This document shows positions 18,104 through 27,399 of a stretch of 64,000 nucleotides of DNA, piece by piece. The number at the start of each line of letters is the position of its first letter. Positions within the stretch are counted from its first letter, which is position 1. The DNA lies in the NCBI RefSeq assembly GCF_002844375.1, contig NZ_CP024199.1:2058001-2122000 (forward strand). Reading direction: 5' to 3'. Origin of the DNA: Thalassospira marina (lineage in GTDB: Bacteria > Pseudomonadota > Alphaproteobacteria > Rhodospirillales > Thalassospiraceae). The notes beneath the pieces are model-generated. The model searched no databases. It was not told the origin of the DNA and saw only the letters and a list, made by a program, of their open reading frames with translations. The translations under genes were made by a program, and so were the position numbers.

Positions 18104-18916
18104 GTGTTTTTCATTTTATCAAAGGTCGCAACATTTCTGATCCAGCCGGGAAACCTGGTGACGCTGGGGTTTGCCCTGGGTCTGATATTGGTGATGGTAC
18201 GCAAATGGCGCAGTGCCGGTTTTGGGTTGCTGGCGGCGGTTGCTGCCTGCTGCCTTCTTATCACCGTCATCCCGGTTGGGGAAATAGGTGTGCAGATACT
18301 TGAAGACCGTTTCCCAAAGCCGACGCTGGAAGATATTCAAAAGCGAGATATCGCGGGGGTTATTGTGCTGGCTGGGGCCATTGACGGGGACCAGTATGTT
18401 GCGCGCCAGCAAATTGAATATAACGCAGCAGCGGACCGGGTCGTCAGCATGCTGTCGCTTGCGCGGCTATTGCCCGATGTGCCGGTGATTTTTACGGGTG
18501 GCGATAACGTCATTTTAGATCGCAAATTCAGTGAAGCCGATGCGTTGCGAGATGATCTGTCGCGAAACGGGCTTGGCGCGGCCAACATCTTTTATGAAGG
18601 GGCTTCGCGCAATACGGCGGAAAATGCCGAATATGCCCACCAGATGATTGCAGAAAAATGGCCAGAAAAGGTGAGGGGAACCTGGCTTGTGGTGACCTCG
18701 GCGCGGCATATGCCCCGATCCATGGGGGTGTTTCGCCGATATGACTGGTCAGTTATTGCCTGGCCGGTGGATTATATCGCAACACCGCAGCGCCATTTAA
18801 CAGATATTAACGTCTCACACTCTATCAAGATGCTGGAAGATGCGTTGAAAGAGTTTGCCGGGCTGACAGCCTATAACTGGACCGGGCGAACAACAGCGTG
18901 GTTTCCGGCGCCTTAA
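18104..18916 (+). CDS. YdcF/ElyC-like DUF218 membrane protein
   Basis: A 270-residue protein with two N-terminal hydrophobic segments (about residues 3-27 and 35-60) followed by a DUF218 domain. Domain marks are VIVLAGAIDGDQYVARQ, IFTGGDNV, EGASRNTAENA and VVTSARHMPRSMGVFRR. E. coli members ElyC and SanA act in envelope integrity, but the chemistry is unknown. The start is GTG 18104, supported by GGGGGA 11 bases upstream; no ATG is available before the first membrane segment. It opens the plus-strand envelope gene run, 55 bases before mltB. Confidence 0.85.
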   Translation: MFFILSKVATFLIQPGNLVTLGFALGLILVMVRKWRSAGFGLLAAVAACCLLITVIPVGEIGVQILEDRFPKPTLEDIQKRDIAGVIVLAGAIDGDQYVARQQIEYNAAADRVVSMLSLARLLPDVPVIFTGGDNVILDRKFSEADALRDDLSRNGLGAANIFYEGASRNTAENAEYAHQMIAEKWPEKVRGTWLVVTSARHMPRSMGVFRRYDWSVIAWPVDYIATPQRHLTDINVSHSIKMLEDALKEFAGLTAYNWTGRTTAWFPAP

Positions 18917-18971
18917 CGGCCTGCCACATTCGAAAACGGATCAATTCTGAGACAAGGACAGGGCAATCACC

Positions 18972-19979
18972 ATGAAAATTCGGACACTCGGAACTGCTGC
19001 CACAATTCTTGGAGCGCTTTTGGTTGCGACCCCGGTATTGGCTGCCCCCGCAGATGCCCCATTGCCCGCATTCACGACCGAAGGGTTTGATACCTGGCTG
19101 GCTGATTTTAAAAATGATGCCCTGAAAAACGGCATTTCGCAAAAGACGCTGGATGCCGCCTTTGCCAAGACCCAGCCCATTCCGCGCGTGATCGAACTGG
19201 ATCGCAGCCAGCCGGAATTCAAGCTGACCTTCGAGCAGTATTTGCAGCGCGTTGTACCGCAATCCCGTATTGACGAAGGCCGCAAGAAATTTGCCGAAAA
19301 CCGTGACATTCTGGAAGCTGCTGCCAAGAAATACGGTGTGCCGGCCCATTACCTGACGGCTTTTTGGGGTATTGAAACCGGATATGGTAAACATACCGGT
19401 GGTTTTTCAGTTGTCGATTCCCTCGCAACCCTGGCTTTTGAAGGCCGCCGGGCGGAATATTTCCGTGGCGAACTGATGAAGGCCCTTAAGATTATTGATG
19501 CCGGCCATATTTCGGCTGATGCAATGGAAGGCTCCTGGGCCGGTGCGATGGGGCAGGCACAGTTTATGCCGTCAACCTTTATGGCCTATGCGACCGACGG
19601 TAACGGCGATGGCAAAATCAACCTTTGGACCCAGAAGGAAGACGTTTTTGCATCCGCAGCCAATTACCTGTCATCGGTTGGCTGGAAAGAAGATCAACGC
19701 TGGGGCCGCAAGGTAAGCCTGCCCAACGGATTTGATGCCAGCAAGGCTGGCCGTGATGTGCGCAAACCGATTGCCGAATGGCAGAAAATGGGTGTACGCA
19801 TGCCCAATGGTGCAGATTTGCCCAGTGCCGACATGCAAGCAGCCATTGTTCTGGTAAATGACGGTGCCGGACCGGCCTATATGGTCTATAACAATTTCAA
19901 CACCATCATGCACTGGAACCGCTCGACCTATTTCGCCATTGCTGTTGGTACGCTTGCCGATGCAATTGCCGGTCGCTGA
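18972..19979 (+). CDS. mltB: Membrane-bound/periplasmic lytic murein transglycosylase B
   Basis: Cleaves peptidoglycan glycan strands to 1,6-anhydro-muropeptides. The 335-residue protein has a signal peptide ending near ATPVLAA (residues 19-25), without a lipobox. The catalytic glutamate is E135 in FWGIETGYGKHTGG. The GSWAGAMGQAQFMPSTF segment is typical of the SLT_2/GH103 family. It sits 40 bases before rlpA and near a carboxypeptidase gene, so the three make a peptidoglycan-processing group. Confidence 0.93.
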   Translation: MKIRTLGTAATILGALLVATPVLAAPADAPLPAFTTEGFDTWLADFKNDALKNGISQKTLDAAFAKTQPIPRVIELDRSQPEFKLTFEQYLQRVVPQSRIDEGRKKFAENRDILEAAAKKYGVPAHYLTAFWGIETGYGKHTGGFSVVDSLATLAFEGRRAEYFRGELMKALKIIDAGHISADAMEGSWAGAMGQAQFMPSTFMAYATDGNGDGKINLWTQKEDVFASAANYLSSVGWKEDQRWGRKVSLPNGFDASKAGRDVRKPIAEWQKMGVRMPNGADLPSADMQAAIVLVNDGAGPAYMVYNNFNTIMHWNRSTYFAIAVGTLADAIAGR

Positions 19980-20019
19980 CCCGCATTTGAACGATCCCAG
20001 AGTGACGAGGAAAAACTGG

Positions 20020-21081
20020 ATGCCAAAATCAGCTCTTAGACCGGCTCGCCCGTTGTGGCGCCTTGGCTGTCAGGTGACAGGAATCGCGACCATAATGGTG
20101 ATGCTGGCGGGCTGTGCGGAAACCCAGCTTGCTGTTCACAGTGTCAAGCGCATCGGATCGCAAAACCAGACAAGCGCACCGGCACAGACCGGCGCCTATA
20201 AAATTGGCAAACCCTATGAGATTGCCGGGCAATGGTATTACCCGGCAGTCGATTATGAATATCGTGAGACGGGTATTGCTTCCTGGTATGGACCGAAATT
20301 TCACGGCAAATATACCGCCAATGGTGAAATTTTTGACCAGAACGAAGTTTCGGCCGCCCACCGGACCCTGCCGTTGCCCAGTATCGTGCGGGTTACCAAC
20401 CTTGAAAATGGCCGTTCGTTAAAGGTACGCGTCAATGATCGCGGGCCGTTTGCGCGCAGCCGCATTATCGATATGTCGCGCAAGGCTGCCCAGTTGCTGG
20501 GGTTTGAGCAGCAGGGAACCGCCAAGGTGATGGTCGAGGTGCTGGAGGCTGAAAGCCAGCAGGCCGCCCTGATTTCACAGGGGAAATCGGCGGCACCGAC
20601 TGTGACCGCAGCAGAAAAAAACACCGTGACGGCTGCCCCGCGGGCTTCGGTTGAAACCGTTTCGCTTGATGCGCCGCAAAGCAATAAAACGCCCAACGAT
20701 TTTGACGATAGCGCCCAGCAGCCCAAACGGCAGAAATACCAGCCGGCAACACCGGCCAATGATGTGGCCGTAACCGCGCAGGCAAACCCGGAAGTCAATG
20801 TTGCGCCGGTGCCACCCAGCGCCATTTATGTGCAGGCCGGGGCGTTTTCTGTTTATGACAATGCGTTGAACCTGCGCAACCGGCTCTATAATCTTGCGCC
20901 AACGAAAATAGAACCCATCGATGTCAAGGGAACGACATTTTACCGTGTCCGCCTTGGCCCGATGGCAACGGTGCCTGAAGCCGATGTTTTACTTGACCGG
21001 GTTTTGGCAACCGGGCAAACCGGGGCCAGGGTGATTGTGGAATGTGCAGGGGCAGGGGAAAAGTCGCCTGCCGGGTGCTAA
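20020..21081 (+). CDS. rlpA: Septal ring lytic transglycosylase RlpA-like lipoprotein
   Basis: A 353-residue outer-membrane lipoprotein. The lipobox LAGC ends at C32. A double-psi beta-barrel domain follows (GIASWYGPKFHGKYTANGE, about residue 88, through VRVNDRGPF). A low-complexity linker leads to a C-terminal SPOR domain (IYVQAGAFSVYDNALNL onward) that binds denuded glycans at the septum. ATG 20020 is chosen over upstream in-frame starts because it places the lipobox correctly and has GACGAGGAAAA before it. Expected role: cutting glycans during daughter-cell separation. Confidence 0.92.
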   Translation: MPKSALRPARPLWRLGCQVTGIATIMVMLAGCAETQLAVHSVKRIGSQNQTSAPAQTGAYKIGKPYEIAGQWYYPAVDYEYRETGIASWYGPKFHGKYTANGEIFDQNEVSAAHRTLPLPSIVRVTNLENGRSLKVRVNDRGPFARSRIIDMSRKAAQLLGFEQQGTAKVMVEVLEAESQQAALISQGKSAAPTVTAAEKNTVTAAPRASVETVSLDAPQSNKTPNDFDDSAQQPKRQKYQPATPANDVAVTAQANPEVNVAPVPPSAIYVQAGAFSVYDNALNLRNRLYNLAPTKIEPIDVKGTTFYRVRLGPMATVPEADVLLDRVLATGQTGARVIVECAGAGEKSPAGC

Positions 21082-21206
21082 TCTGACCGGGAAAAAGGTG
21101 CAAAAGCGGTGTTTGCACATTTTTGCCCAATTTGCGACATAGGACAGCCCTGTTGGCCATCGGCCAATCCTTCGGGGACGAAATAAATCAACAGGACAAG
21201 GACGTT

Positions 21207-22382
21207 ATGAATTTACTTCCGTCAATTCCGTGCAAAGCCACATTCAACCGGCTTCTGGCCGGGGCGGCGCTTCTGGGGACAGCGATGGCTGCGACCGTCG
21301 GCCATGCTCAGTCGATCGAAACGATCGCGCGCGAGGCCTATCTTGTTGATTATGACACCGGTGCCGTTCTTCTGAACAAGAATGGTGACGATCTCGCCGA
21401 ACCGGCGTCGCTGACCAAGATGATGACGATCTATATGCTGTTTGATCGCATCAAAAATGGTAGCCTCAAGCTCGAAGATACCTTCCATGTCAGTGAAGAC
21501 GCATGGAAGAAGGGCGGCTCGAAGATGTTTGTCGAGGTCAATTCCGATGTTTCCATCTATGATTTGATTCACGGTATTATCGTTCAGTCGGGCAATGACG
21601 CGGCAATTGTGGTTGCCGAAGGCATTGCCGGCACCGAAGATGCCTTTGCCCAGGAAATGACCGACAAGGCCCGTGAAATTGGCATGACCAAATCGGTCTT
21701 TAAAAATGCCACCGGCTGGCCGGCAGATGGCCACCTTGTGACGGCGCATGACCTGTCTGTTCTGGCGCATCGCACGATCCACGATTTCCCGGAACTTTAT
21801 AAATTCTATAGCGAACCGGTCTTTACCTATAACGGCATTCGCCAGCATAACCGTAACCCGCTTTTGGGCACCAGCGCGGGCGTTGATGGCATGAAAACCG
21901 GCCATACCGAAGCCGCTGGCTTTGGTTTGACGGCAACGGCAAAGCGCGATGGTCGCCGCCTGATCCTGGTTGTGATGGGCCTTAATTCGATGCGCGAACG
22001 CCGTACCGAAGGCCAGAAGCTGCTGGATTGGGGGTTCCGCGAATTTGACAATTACAATCTTTTCAAAAAAGACGAAGTTGTCAGCTCAGCCGATATCTGG
22101 CTGGGGGATACCGGCAAGGTTGACCTGGTTACCGATCAGGACATTACGCTGACCATTCCGCGCAAAGATCGCAAAGACATGAAGGTATCGGTCGTTTACG
22201 AAGGCCCGATCCCCGCACCGATCAGTGCAGGCCAGCAGGTTGCAACTCTGAAGGTCGAAATTCCGAACCAGGACCCGCAATCCTTCCCGCTTTATGCGAA
22301 ATCCGGTGTTGAACGCCTTGGCCTGGTTGGCCGCATCGGCGCTGCGATCAAGTATCTGGTGTGGGGAGGCAGCAACGGGTGA
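21207..22382 (+). CDS. D-alanyl-D-alanine carboxypeptidase (PBP5/6 family)
   Basis: Removes the terminal D-alanine from peptidoglycan pentapeptides. The 391-residue protein has a signal peptide (cleavage near VGHAQ, residues 31-35). All three penicillin-binding motifs are present: SLTK with catalytic S68 and K71, SGN at 128-130, and KTG at 230-232. The C-terminal beta-rich PBP5 domain ends in a hydrophobic, probably membrane-associated helix. ATG 21207 is chosen for the signal peptide and an ACAGGACAAGGA site. Its TGA overlaps the tmk start. The dacA/dacC distinction cannot be made here. Confidence 0.93.
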   Translation: MNLLPSIPCKATFNRLLAGAALLGTAMAATVGHAQSIETIAREAYLVDYDTGAVLLNKNGDDLAEPASLTKMMTIYMLFDRIKNGSLKLEDTFHVSEDAWKKGGSKMFVEVNSDVSIYDLIHGIIVQSGNDAAIVVAEGIAGTEDAFAQEMTDKAREIGMTKSVFKNATGWPADGHLVTAHDLSVLAHRTIHDFPELYKFYSEPVFTYNGIRQHNRNPLLGTSAGVDGMKTGHTEAAGFGLTATAKRDGRRLILVVMGLNSMRERRTEGQKLLDWGFREFDNYNLFKKDEVVSSADIWLGDTGKVDLVTDQDITLTIPRKDRKDMKVSVVYEGPIPAPISAGQQVATLKVEIPNQDPQSFPLYAKSGVERLGLVGRIGAAIKYLVWGGSNG

Positions 22383-23035
22383 GCCTCCCGGATGGAATTT
22401 TCATAAGCTTTGAAGGCGGTGAAGGCAGTGGTAAATCCACCCAGATCCGCCTTCTGGAGCAATGGTTTCGCCATCGTGGCCGTGACGTTATCGTTACACG
22501 CGAACCAGGCGGGTCACCGGGTGCGGAGGAAATCCGCGCCCTTTTGCTTACTGGCGATCCCGGAAGGTGGGATGCGGTGACCGAAGCCCTGTTGATGTTT
22601 GCATCGCGGCGTGACCATGTTGAACGCACCATTCGCCCGGCACTTGCCCAAGGGCAGGTGGTGCTGTGTGACCGTTTTGCCGATTCATCGGTGGCCTATC
22701 AGGGATATGGCCATGGCCTGGGGCCGGATTTTATTCGCCAGTTATGGAAACTGGCGATTGGCGATTTCAAACCCGATTTGACCCTGATGATGGATTTGCC
22801 CATTGAAACGGGCCTGGCCCGCGCCGGGGCGCGATTTGCCAATGTCAGCGCCGCGGAAGACCGGTTTGAAAAAATGGAACTGGCCTTTCACCGCCGCCTG
22901 CAACAGGGTTTTCGCGAAATCACCGCGATGGAACCCAAACGTTGCCGCGTTATTGACGCCGATGGTGATGTTGAAACGGTATCATCGCGTATTAACACCG
23001 TTATGGAAGAATTCCTGGCAGGCAAGCCGGCATGA
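22379..23035 (+). CDS. tmk: Thymidylate kinase
   Basis: Phosphorylates dTMP to dTDP. The 218-residue protein has the P-loop FEGGEGSGKST at its N-terminus and the DRFADSSVAYQG dTMP-binding motif. GTG 22379 overlaps the previous stop in a GTGA arrangement and has GGGGAGG about 10 bases upstream. An earlier in-frame GTG at 22361 would add six residues and place that ribosome-binding site inside the gene. It overlaps holB by ATGA at its end, so dac-tmk-holB are translationally coupled. Confidence 0.95.
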   Translation: MSLPDGIFISFEGGEGSGKSTQIRLLEQWFRHRGRDVIVTREPGGSPGAEEIRALLLTGDPGRWDAVTEALLMFASRRDHVERTIRPALAQGQVVLCDRFADSSVAYQGYGHGLGPDFIRQLWKLAIGDFKPDLTLMMDLPIETGLARAGARFANVSAAEDRFEKMELAFHRRLQQGFREITAMEPKRCRVIDADGDVETVSSRINTVMEEFLAGKPA

Positions 23036-24135
23036 GCAGCGACGACACCAGCGAAAACGGATATCCCGAACCACGCCAGAACCACCAGCTTTTGGGGCAT
23101 GACGCGGTTGAAAAGGTGATCATTGATGCCTGGAACAGCGGGCGTATGCACCATGCCTGGTTGCTGTGCGGACCGCGCGGGGTAGGGAAGGCGACCCTTG
23201 CCTACCGGATGGCGCGGTTTGTACTGTCGCAAGGTGGTGGTAATGCCGGCGGGGGCCTGTTTAATGACAAACCGACCAGTTTGTATGTGTCGCCGGAAGA
23301 CCCGGTTTTTCGCAGAATTGCAGGGGGCGGGCATGGCGACCTGAAGGTTGTTGAACGCCTTTACGATGAAAAGAAAAAACGCCTGCAGGGCGAGATTGTA
23401 GTGGATAATGTGCGCGCCGTTGGCGGGTTCATGTCCAAAACATCGGCCGAGGGTGGCTGGCGGGTTGTGATTGTTGATTCGGCAGACGAGCTGAACCGTA
23501 ACGCCGCCAACGCGATCCTGAAGGTTCTGGAAGAACCGCCAGCAAACGCCATGATGATCCTGATTGCCCATCAGCCAGGCAAACTGTTGCCAACCATCCG
23601 GTCACGCTGCCGGCGGCTGAACCTTGGGACGCTTGAAGATCAGACGGTAACATCGCTTCTGGCGCAATATTGCCCGGATATGGAAACCGATGACTTATAT
23701 GCGCTTGCCGGCCTTGCCGATGGCAGCATCGGGCGGGCATTGCAGTTACATGATGTTGGCGGGCTTGAGCTTTATACCGAACTTGTGAACCTTATTTCCG
23801 GCCTGCCGGAGATCGATGTTGCAGCCTTGCACAAATTTGCCGAACGGTTTTCACCGGCAGATCGCGACGAAGCATTCGTGACGGTAACGGCACTTTTGAA
23901 CTGGTGGCTGGCACGCATGATCCGCTTTGCGGCAACCGGAAGTGCGCCGCGCGAAGTTATTGATGGTGAATTACCGGCAATGCAGCGCATGGCTGCTGCG
24001 CAACCGCTTGATCAATGGCTGGAGGTATGGGAAAAGATCACCGACCTGATGTCAGCGACGCGCGGGCTTCATCTGGATCGCAAGCAGGCGATTTTGAATG
24101 CGTTTTTCCTGCTTGAAGAAACGATTAGAAGCTAG
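23032..24135 (+). CDS. holB: DNA polymerase III delta-prime subunit
   Basis: Clamp-loader subunit of the replicative polymerase. The 367-residue AAA+ protein shows GPRGVGKATL near residue 45 and the helix-sensor stretch SADELNRNAANAILKVLEEPP. ILIAHQPGKLLPTIRSRC is the classic sensor-1/arginine-finger SRC region. A longer insertion (about residues 75-105) precedes the DNA-damage-style RVVIVDSADEL motif, as in other alphaproteobacterial HolB proteins. ATGA overlap with tmk, a gene pairing found widely in bacteria. Confidence 0.93.
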   Translation: MSSDDTSENGYPEPRQNHQLLGHDAVEKVIIDAWNSGRMHHAWLLCGPRGVGKATLAYRMARFVLSQGGGNAGGGLFNDKPTSLYVSPEDPVFRRIAGGGHGDLKVVERLYDEKKKRLQGEIVVDNVRAVGGFMSKTSAEGGWRVVIVDSADELNRNAANAILKVLEEPPANAMMILIAHQPGKLLPTIRSRCRRLNLGTLEDQTVTSLLAQYCPDMETDDLYALAGLADGSIGRALQLHDVGGLELYTELVNLISGLPEIDVAALHKFAERFSPADRDEAFVTVTALLNWWLARMIRFAATGSAPREVIDGELPAMQRMAAAQPLDQWLEVWEKITDLMSATRGLHLDRKQAILNAFFLLEETIRS

Positions 24136-24168
24136 TGCTGCCGGGCTGATTTAAATATAAATGACATG

Positions 24169-24189
24169 ACGGCCCGCAAGGGCCGTTTT
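24169..24189 (+). terminator. Weak terminator between holB and metG
   Basis: ACGGCCC pairs with GGGCCGT around a 4-base loop, followed by TTTG. It may reduce read-through into metG. Confidence 0.55.
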
Positions 24190-24220
24190 GCGTCATGCTT
24201 TAATACGAAGGATTGCGATC

Positions 24221-25786
24221 ATGACCGGGCAAAAACCGCCCTTTTACATCACCACGCCGATCTATTACGTCAATGACAAGCCGCATATCGGCCATGCCTA
24301 TACCACGCTGGCTGTGGACGTGATGGCACGTTTCAAACGGCTGGACGGCTTTGATGTGATGTTCCTGACCGGAACGGACGAGCACGGTCAGAAGGTTGAT
24401 GCGTCGGCCGCGGCCAAGGGCATTGATCCGCAGACCTTTACCGATCAGGTTTCGCAGAATTTCCGCGACCTGGCCGTGCATATGAACTATTCCAACGACG
24501 ATTTTATTCGCACCACCGAAGAACGCCACAAGAAAGCCTGTCAGGCCCTGTGGAATACGCTGGTCGAGAAGGGCGAGATTTATCTGGGGTCGTATGACGG
24601 CTGGTATTCGGTTCGTGACGAGGCGTTTTACGCCGAAAAGGAACTGATTGAAAAAGACGGTCAGAAGCTGGCCCCGACCGGTGCACCGGTTGAATGGGTG
24701 TCGGAACCCAGCTATTTCTTCAAGCTGTCGGAATGGGGTGATCGCCTGATCCAGTTTTATGAAGACAACCCCGATTTCATTGCACCGAATTCACGCCGTA
24801 ACGAAGTCATGAGCTTTGTTAAGGGCGGCATGCATGACCTGTCGGTTTCGCGCACCAGCTTTAAGTGGGGCGTGCCGGTACCGGGTGATGAAAAGCACGT
24901 CATGTATGTTTGGGTCGACGCATTGACCAACTATCTGACCGCAGTTGGTTACCCGGATGCGAACCCGGAAATGCTTGAAAAATACTGGCCCGCAGATTTG
25001 CACATGGTAGGCAAGGATATTGCCCGTTTCCATGCGGTTTACTGGCCGGCACTGTTGATGGCAGCCGGGATCAAGCCGCCGAAACGTGTTTTTGCCCATG
25101 GCTGGTGGACCAATGAAGGTCAGAAGATTTCAAAATCGATTGGCAATGTCATTGATCCGTATGATCTGACTGCGAAATACGGCCTGGATCAGACCCGTTA
25201 TTTCCTGCTGCGCGAAGTGCCGTTTGGCAATGATGGTGATTTTTCCCATCAGGCCATGGTTAACCGCATGAATAGCGAACTGGCAAATGACCTTGGCAAT
25301 CTGTGCCAGCGCGTATTGTCGATGATTGGCAAGAATTGCAATGCCAAGGTGCCGACCGCCGGTGAGTTTACCGACGCTGACAATGCCATTCTTGGCAAGG
25401 CGCACGGCATGCTTGATACAGTTCGTGGTCATATCGACAGCCAGGCCTTTAATAAAATGATCGATGCGATCTGGTCGCTGGTGGGTGATGCCAACCGCTA
25501 TGTCGATGAAATGGCGCCCTGGGGCCTGAAAAAGACCGATCCGGCACGGATGGAAACCGTCCTTTATGTGCTGGCAGAAGTCATTCGCCATGTGGGCATT
25601 CTGGTTCAGCCGCTGATGCCGGAATCGGCCTCGAAAATTCTGGATCAGCTTGCACTTGATGAAAATTCACGTGGGTTTGACAACCTTGGTACGGAAAACG
25701 CGCTGGTGGCTGGCAATGACCTGCCGAAACCGGCAGGCGTTTTCCCGCGTTATGTTGAACCGGAAACCGAAGGAGAGAAGGCATGA
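24221..25786 (+). CDS. metG: Methionyl-tRNA synthetase
   Basis: Class I synthetase charging tRNA-Met. The 521-residue protein has the HIGH signature as HIGHAYTT near residue 21 and the KMSKS loop as KISKS in NEGQKISKSIGNVIDP. It is the short form without the C-terminal EMAP/Trbp111-like tRNA-binding domain, as is usual in alphaproteobacteria. ATG 24221 has GAAGGA 8-13 bases upstream; a TTG 33 bases earlier is rejected. It overlaps tatD by ATGA. Confidence 0.97.
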   Translation: MTGQKPPFYITTPIYYVNDKPHIGHAYTTLAVDVMARFKRLDGFDVMFLTGTDEHGQKVDASAAAKGIDPQTFTDQVSQNFRDLAVHMNYSNDDFIRTTEERHKKACQALWNTLVEKGEIYLGSYDGWYSVRDEAFYAEKELIEKDGQKLAPTGAPVEWVSEPSYFFKLSEWGDRLIQFYEDNPDFIAPNSRRNEVMSFVKGGMHDLSVSRTSFKWGVPVPGDEKHVMYVWVDALTNYLTAVGYPDANPEMLEKYWPADLHMVGKDIARFHAVYWPALLMAAGIKPPKRVFAHGWWTNEGQKISKSIGNVIDPYDLTAKYGLDQTRYFLLREVPFGNDGDFSHQAMVNRMNSELANDLGNLCQRVLSMIGKNCNAKVPTAGEFTDADNAILGKAHGMLDTVRGHIDSQAFNKMIDAIWSLVGDANRYVDEMAPWGLKKTDPARMETVLYVLAEVIRHVGILVQPLMPESASKILDQLALDENSRGFDNLGTENALVAGNDLPKPAGVFPRYVEPETEGEKA

Positions 25787-26601
25787 ATGTCGCCCTGGTC
25801 GACAGCCATTGCCATCTGGACTATCCCCAGTTTTCTGAAGACTTTGCGGGCACCATGGCGCGTGCCCGCAATGCCGGCGTTGGCATGATGGTCAGCATTG
25901 GTGTGCGGATTTCATCCTTTGACCAAGTGCGCGCAATGGCCGAACGCGCAGATAATATTTACTGCACCGTTGGCGTTCACCCGCATGAAGCAGGCGAGGA
26001 AGGGCTTTCAAACCCCGATATCCTGGTTGAAAAAGCCAAAGACCCAAAGGTGATTGGCATTGGTGAAAGCGGGCTGGATTATTTCTATGACAATGCCCCG
26101 CGCGACGCCCAGCAGGAAAGCTTCCGTGCTCATATCGCGGCATGCCGCGAAACGCAATTGCCGCTGATTGTGCATACCCGCGATGCCGATGACGACACCA
26201 TGGATATTCTGGAAGAAGAATATGCCAAGGGCGCGTTTCCCGGCGTGATCCACTGTTTCAGCTCGTCGGCCGAGCTGGCACAGCGCGCGCTTAAGATCGG
26301 TTTTTATATCTCGTGTTCGGGCATTATCACGTTTAATTCGGCCAAGGCCATTCGTGATGCGATTGTCGATGTGCCGCTGGACCGGTTGCTGGTGGAAACG
26401 GATTCACCGTATCTGGCCCCGGTTCCCAAACGTGGTAAATCGAACGAGCCAAGCTATGTTGCCCACACGGCGGCCAAGCTTGCCGAAATCAAAAATGTCA
26501 GTGTCGAGGAAATTGCCCGCATCACCACGGATAATTTTTTCACCCTGTTTTCCAAGGCTGACCGTTCGCTTCTGGCAAAAACAGGAGCAAGCGCGCAGTG
26601 A
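25783..26601 (+). CDS. TatD-family metal-dependent deoxyribonuclease
   Basis: A 272-residue TIM-barrel hydrolase. Metal-binding segments are visible in order: DSHCHLDYPQF at residues 6-16, GESGLDYFYD, the histidine in IVHTRDADDD, HCFSSS, and VETDSPYLAPVPKRGKSNEP. TatD proteins have 3'-5' exonuclease activity and are placed in DNA repair or turnover. The gene overlaps metG by ATGA and the next gene by GTGA, a metG-tatD-MBL order that I know from many alphaproteobacteria. YcfH-like is the closest named subgroup. Confidence 0.92.
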   Translation: MNVALVDSHCHLDYPQFSEDFAGTMARARNAGVGMMVSIGVRISSFDQVRAMAERADNIYCTVGVHPHEAGEEGLSNPDILVEKAKDPKVIGIGESGLDYFYDNAPRDAQQESFRAHIAACRETQLPLIVHTRDADDDTMDILEEEYAKGAFPGVIHCFSSSAELAQRALKIGFYISCSGIITFNSAKAIRDAIVDVPLDRLLVETDSPYLAPVPKRGKSNEPSYVAHTAAKLAEIKNVSVEEIARITTDNFFTLFSKADRSLLAKTGASAQ

Positions 26602-27368
26602 CGAAAATAACCATCCTTGGCTGCGGATCCTCAAACGGGGTGCCTTCCGTTGGTTTGGGGTGGGGGGCATGCAACCCGGATAATCCGAAAAACCGGCGAC
26701 TTCGCAGTTCAATTCTGATCGAAGAAGCTGGAAAGAAGATTTTGGTGGATGTTGGCCCCGATTTTCGTGAACAGGCACTGGCGGCTGATATCCGGCATAT
26801 TGATGCCATTTTGTTTACGCATTCACATGCCGATCATGTGCATGGCATTGATGATCTTCGCTGGATCAACGTTGCCATGCACAGCCCGATTGATATTTAT
26901 GCATCGGCTGAAACAATCCAGACCCTGGAACAGCGGTTTGACTATGTGTTGCAGCCGCTGGCCGACGGGGTGGATTTTTACTATAAACCCGTTCTCGTCC
27001 CCCATCAGATTAACGGGCATCTGGACATCGGTGGCGTGCCGGTAAAGGTATTTCCGCAGGACCACGGTTTTTGCGAAAGCCTGGGTTTTCGCGTTGGCAA
27101 CTTTGCCTATTCAACAGATGTGGTGAATCTGCCGGAATATTCGCACCAGTTTTTATATGACCTGGATGTGTGGGTGGTGGATTGCATGCGCTTAACCCCG
27201 CATTCCACCCATGCCCATCTTGAAAAAGTGATGGAATGGGTGGAGGAATTTAAGCCCCGCCAGGTCTATTTTACGCATATGAGCATCCAGGTCGATTATG
27301 ACCAGCTAAATGAGATGACGCCGGACCATGTCAGCCCGGCCCATGACGGATTGATTATCGAAATCTGA
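26598..27368 (+). CDS. PhnP-like metallo-beta-lactamase-fold hydrolase
   Basis: A 256-residue MBL-fold enzyme. The N-terminus ILGCGSSNGVPSVG and the insertion WGACNPDNPKNRRLRSS are typical of PhnP-related phosphodiesterases. The metal motif is FTHSHADHVHG near residue 77. Further ligands are YSTDVV and the VYFTHMSIQVDY histidine near the C-terminus. PhnP itself acts on cyclic ribose phosphates in phosphonate use, but no phn genes are nearby, so the substrate here is open. GTG 26598 overlaps the tatD stop. Confidence 0.88.
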   Translation: MTKITILGCGSSNGVPSVGLGWGACNPDNPKNRRLRSSILIEEAGKKILVDVGPDFREQALAADIRHIDAILFTHSHADHVHGIDDLRWINVAMHSPIDIYASAETIQTLEQRFDYVLQPLADGVDFYYKPVLVPHQINGHLDIGGVPVKVFPQDHGFCESLGFRVGNFAYSTDVVNLPEYSHQFLYDLDVWVVDCMRLTPHSTHAHLEKVMEWVEEFKPRQVYFTHMSIQVDYDQLNEMTPDHVSPAHDGLIIEI

Positions 27369-27399
27369 TTTTATGTGATTATTCAAATCACTAAATCAG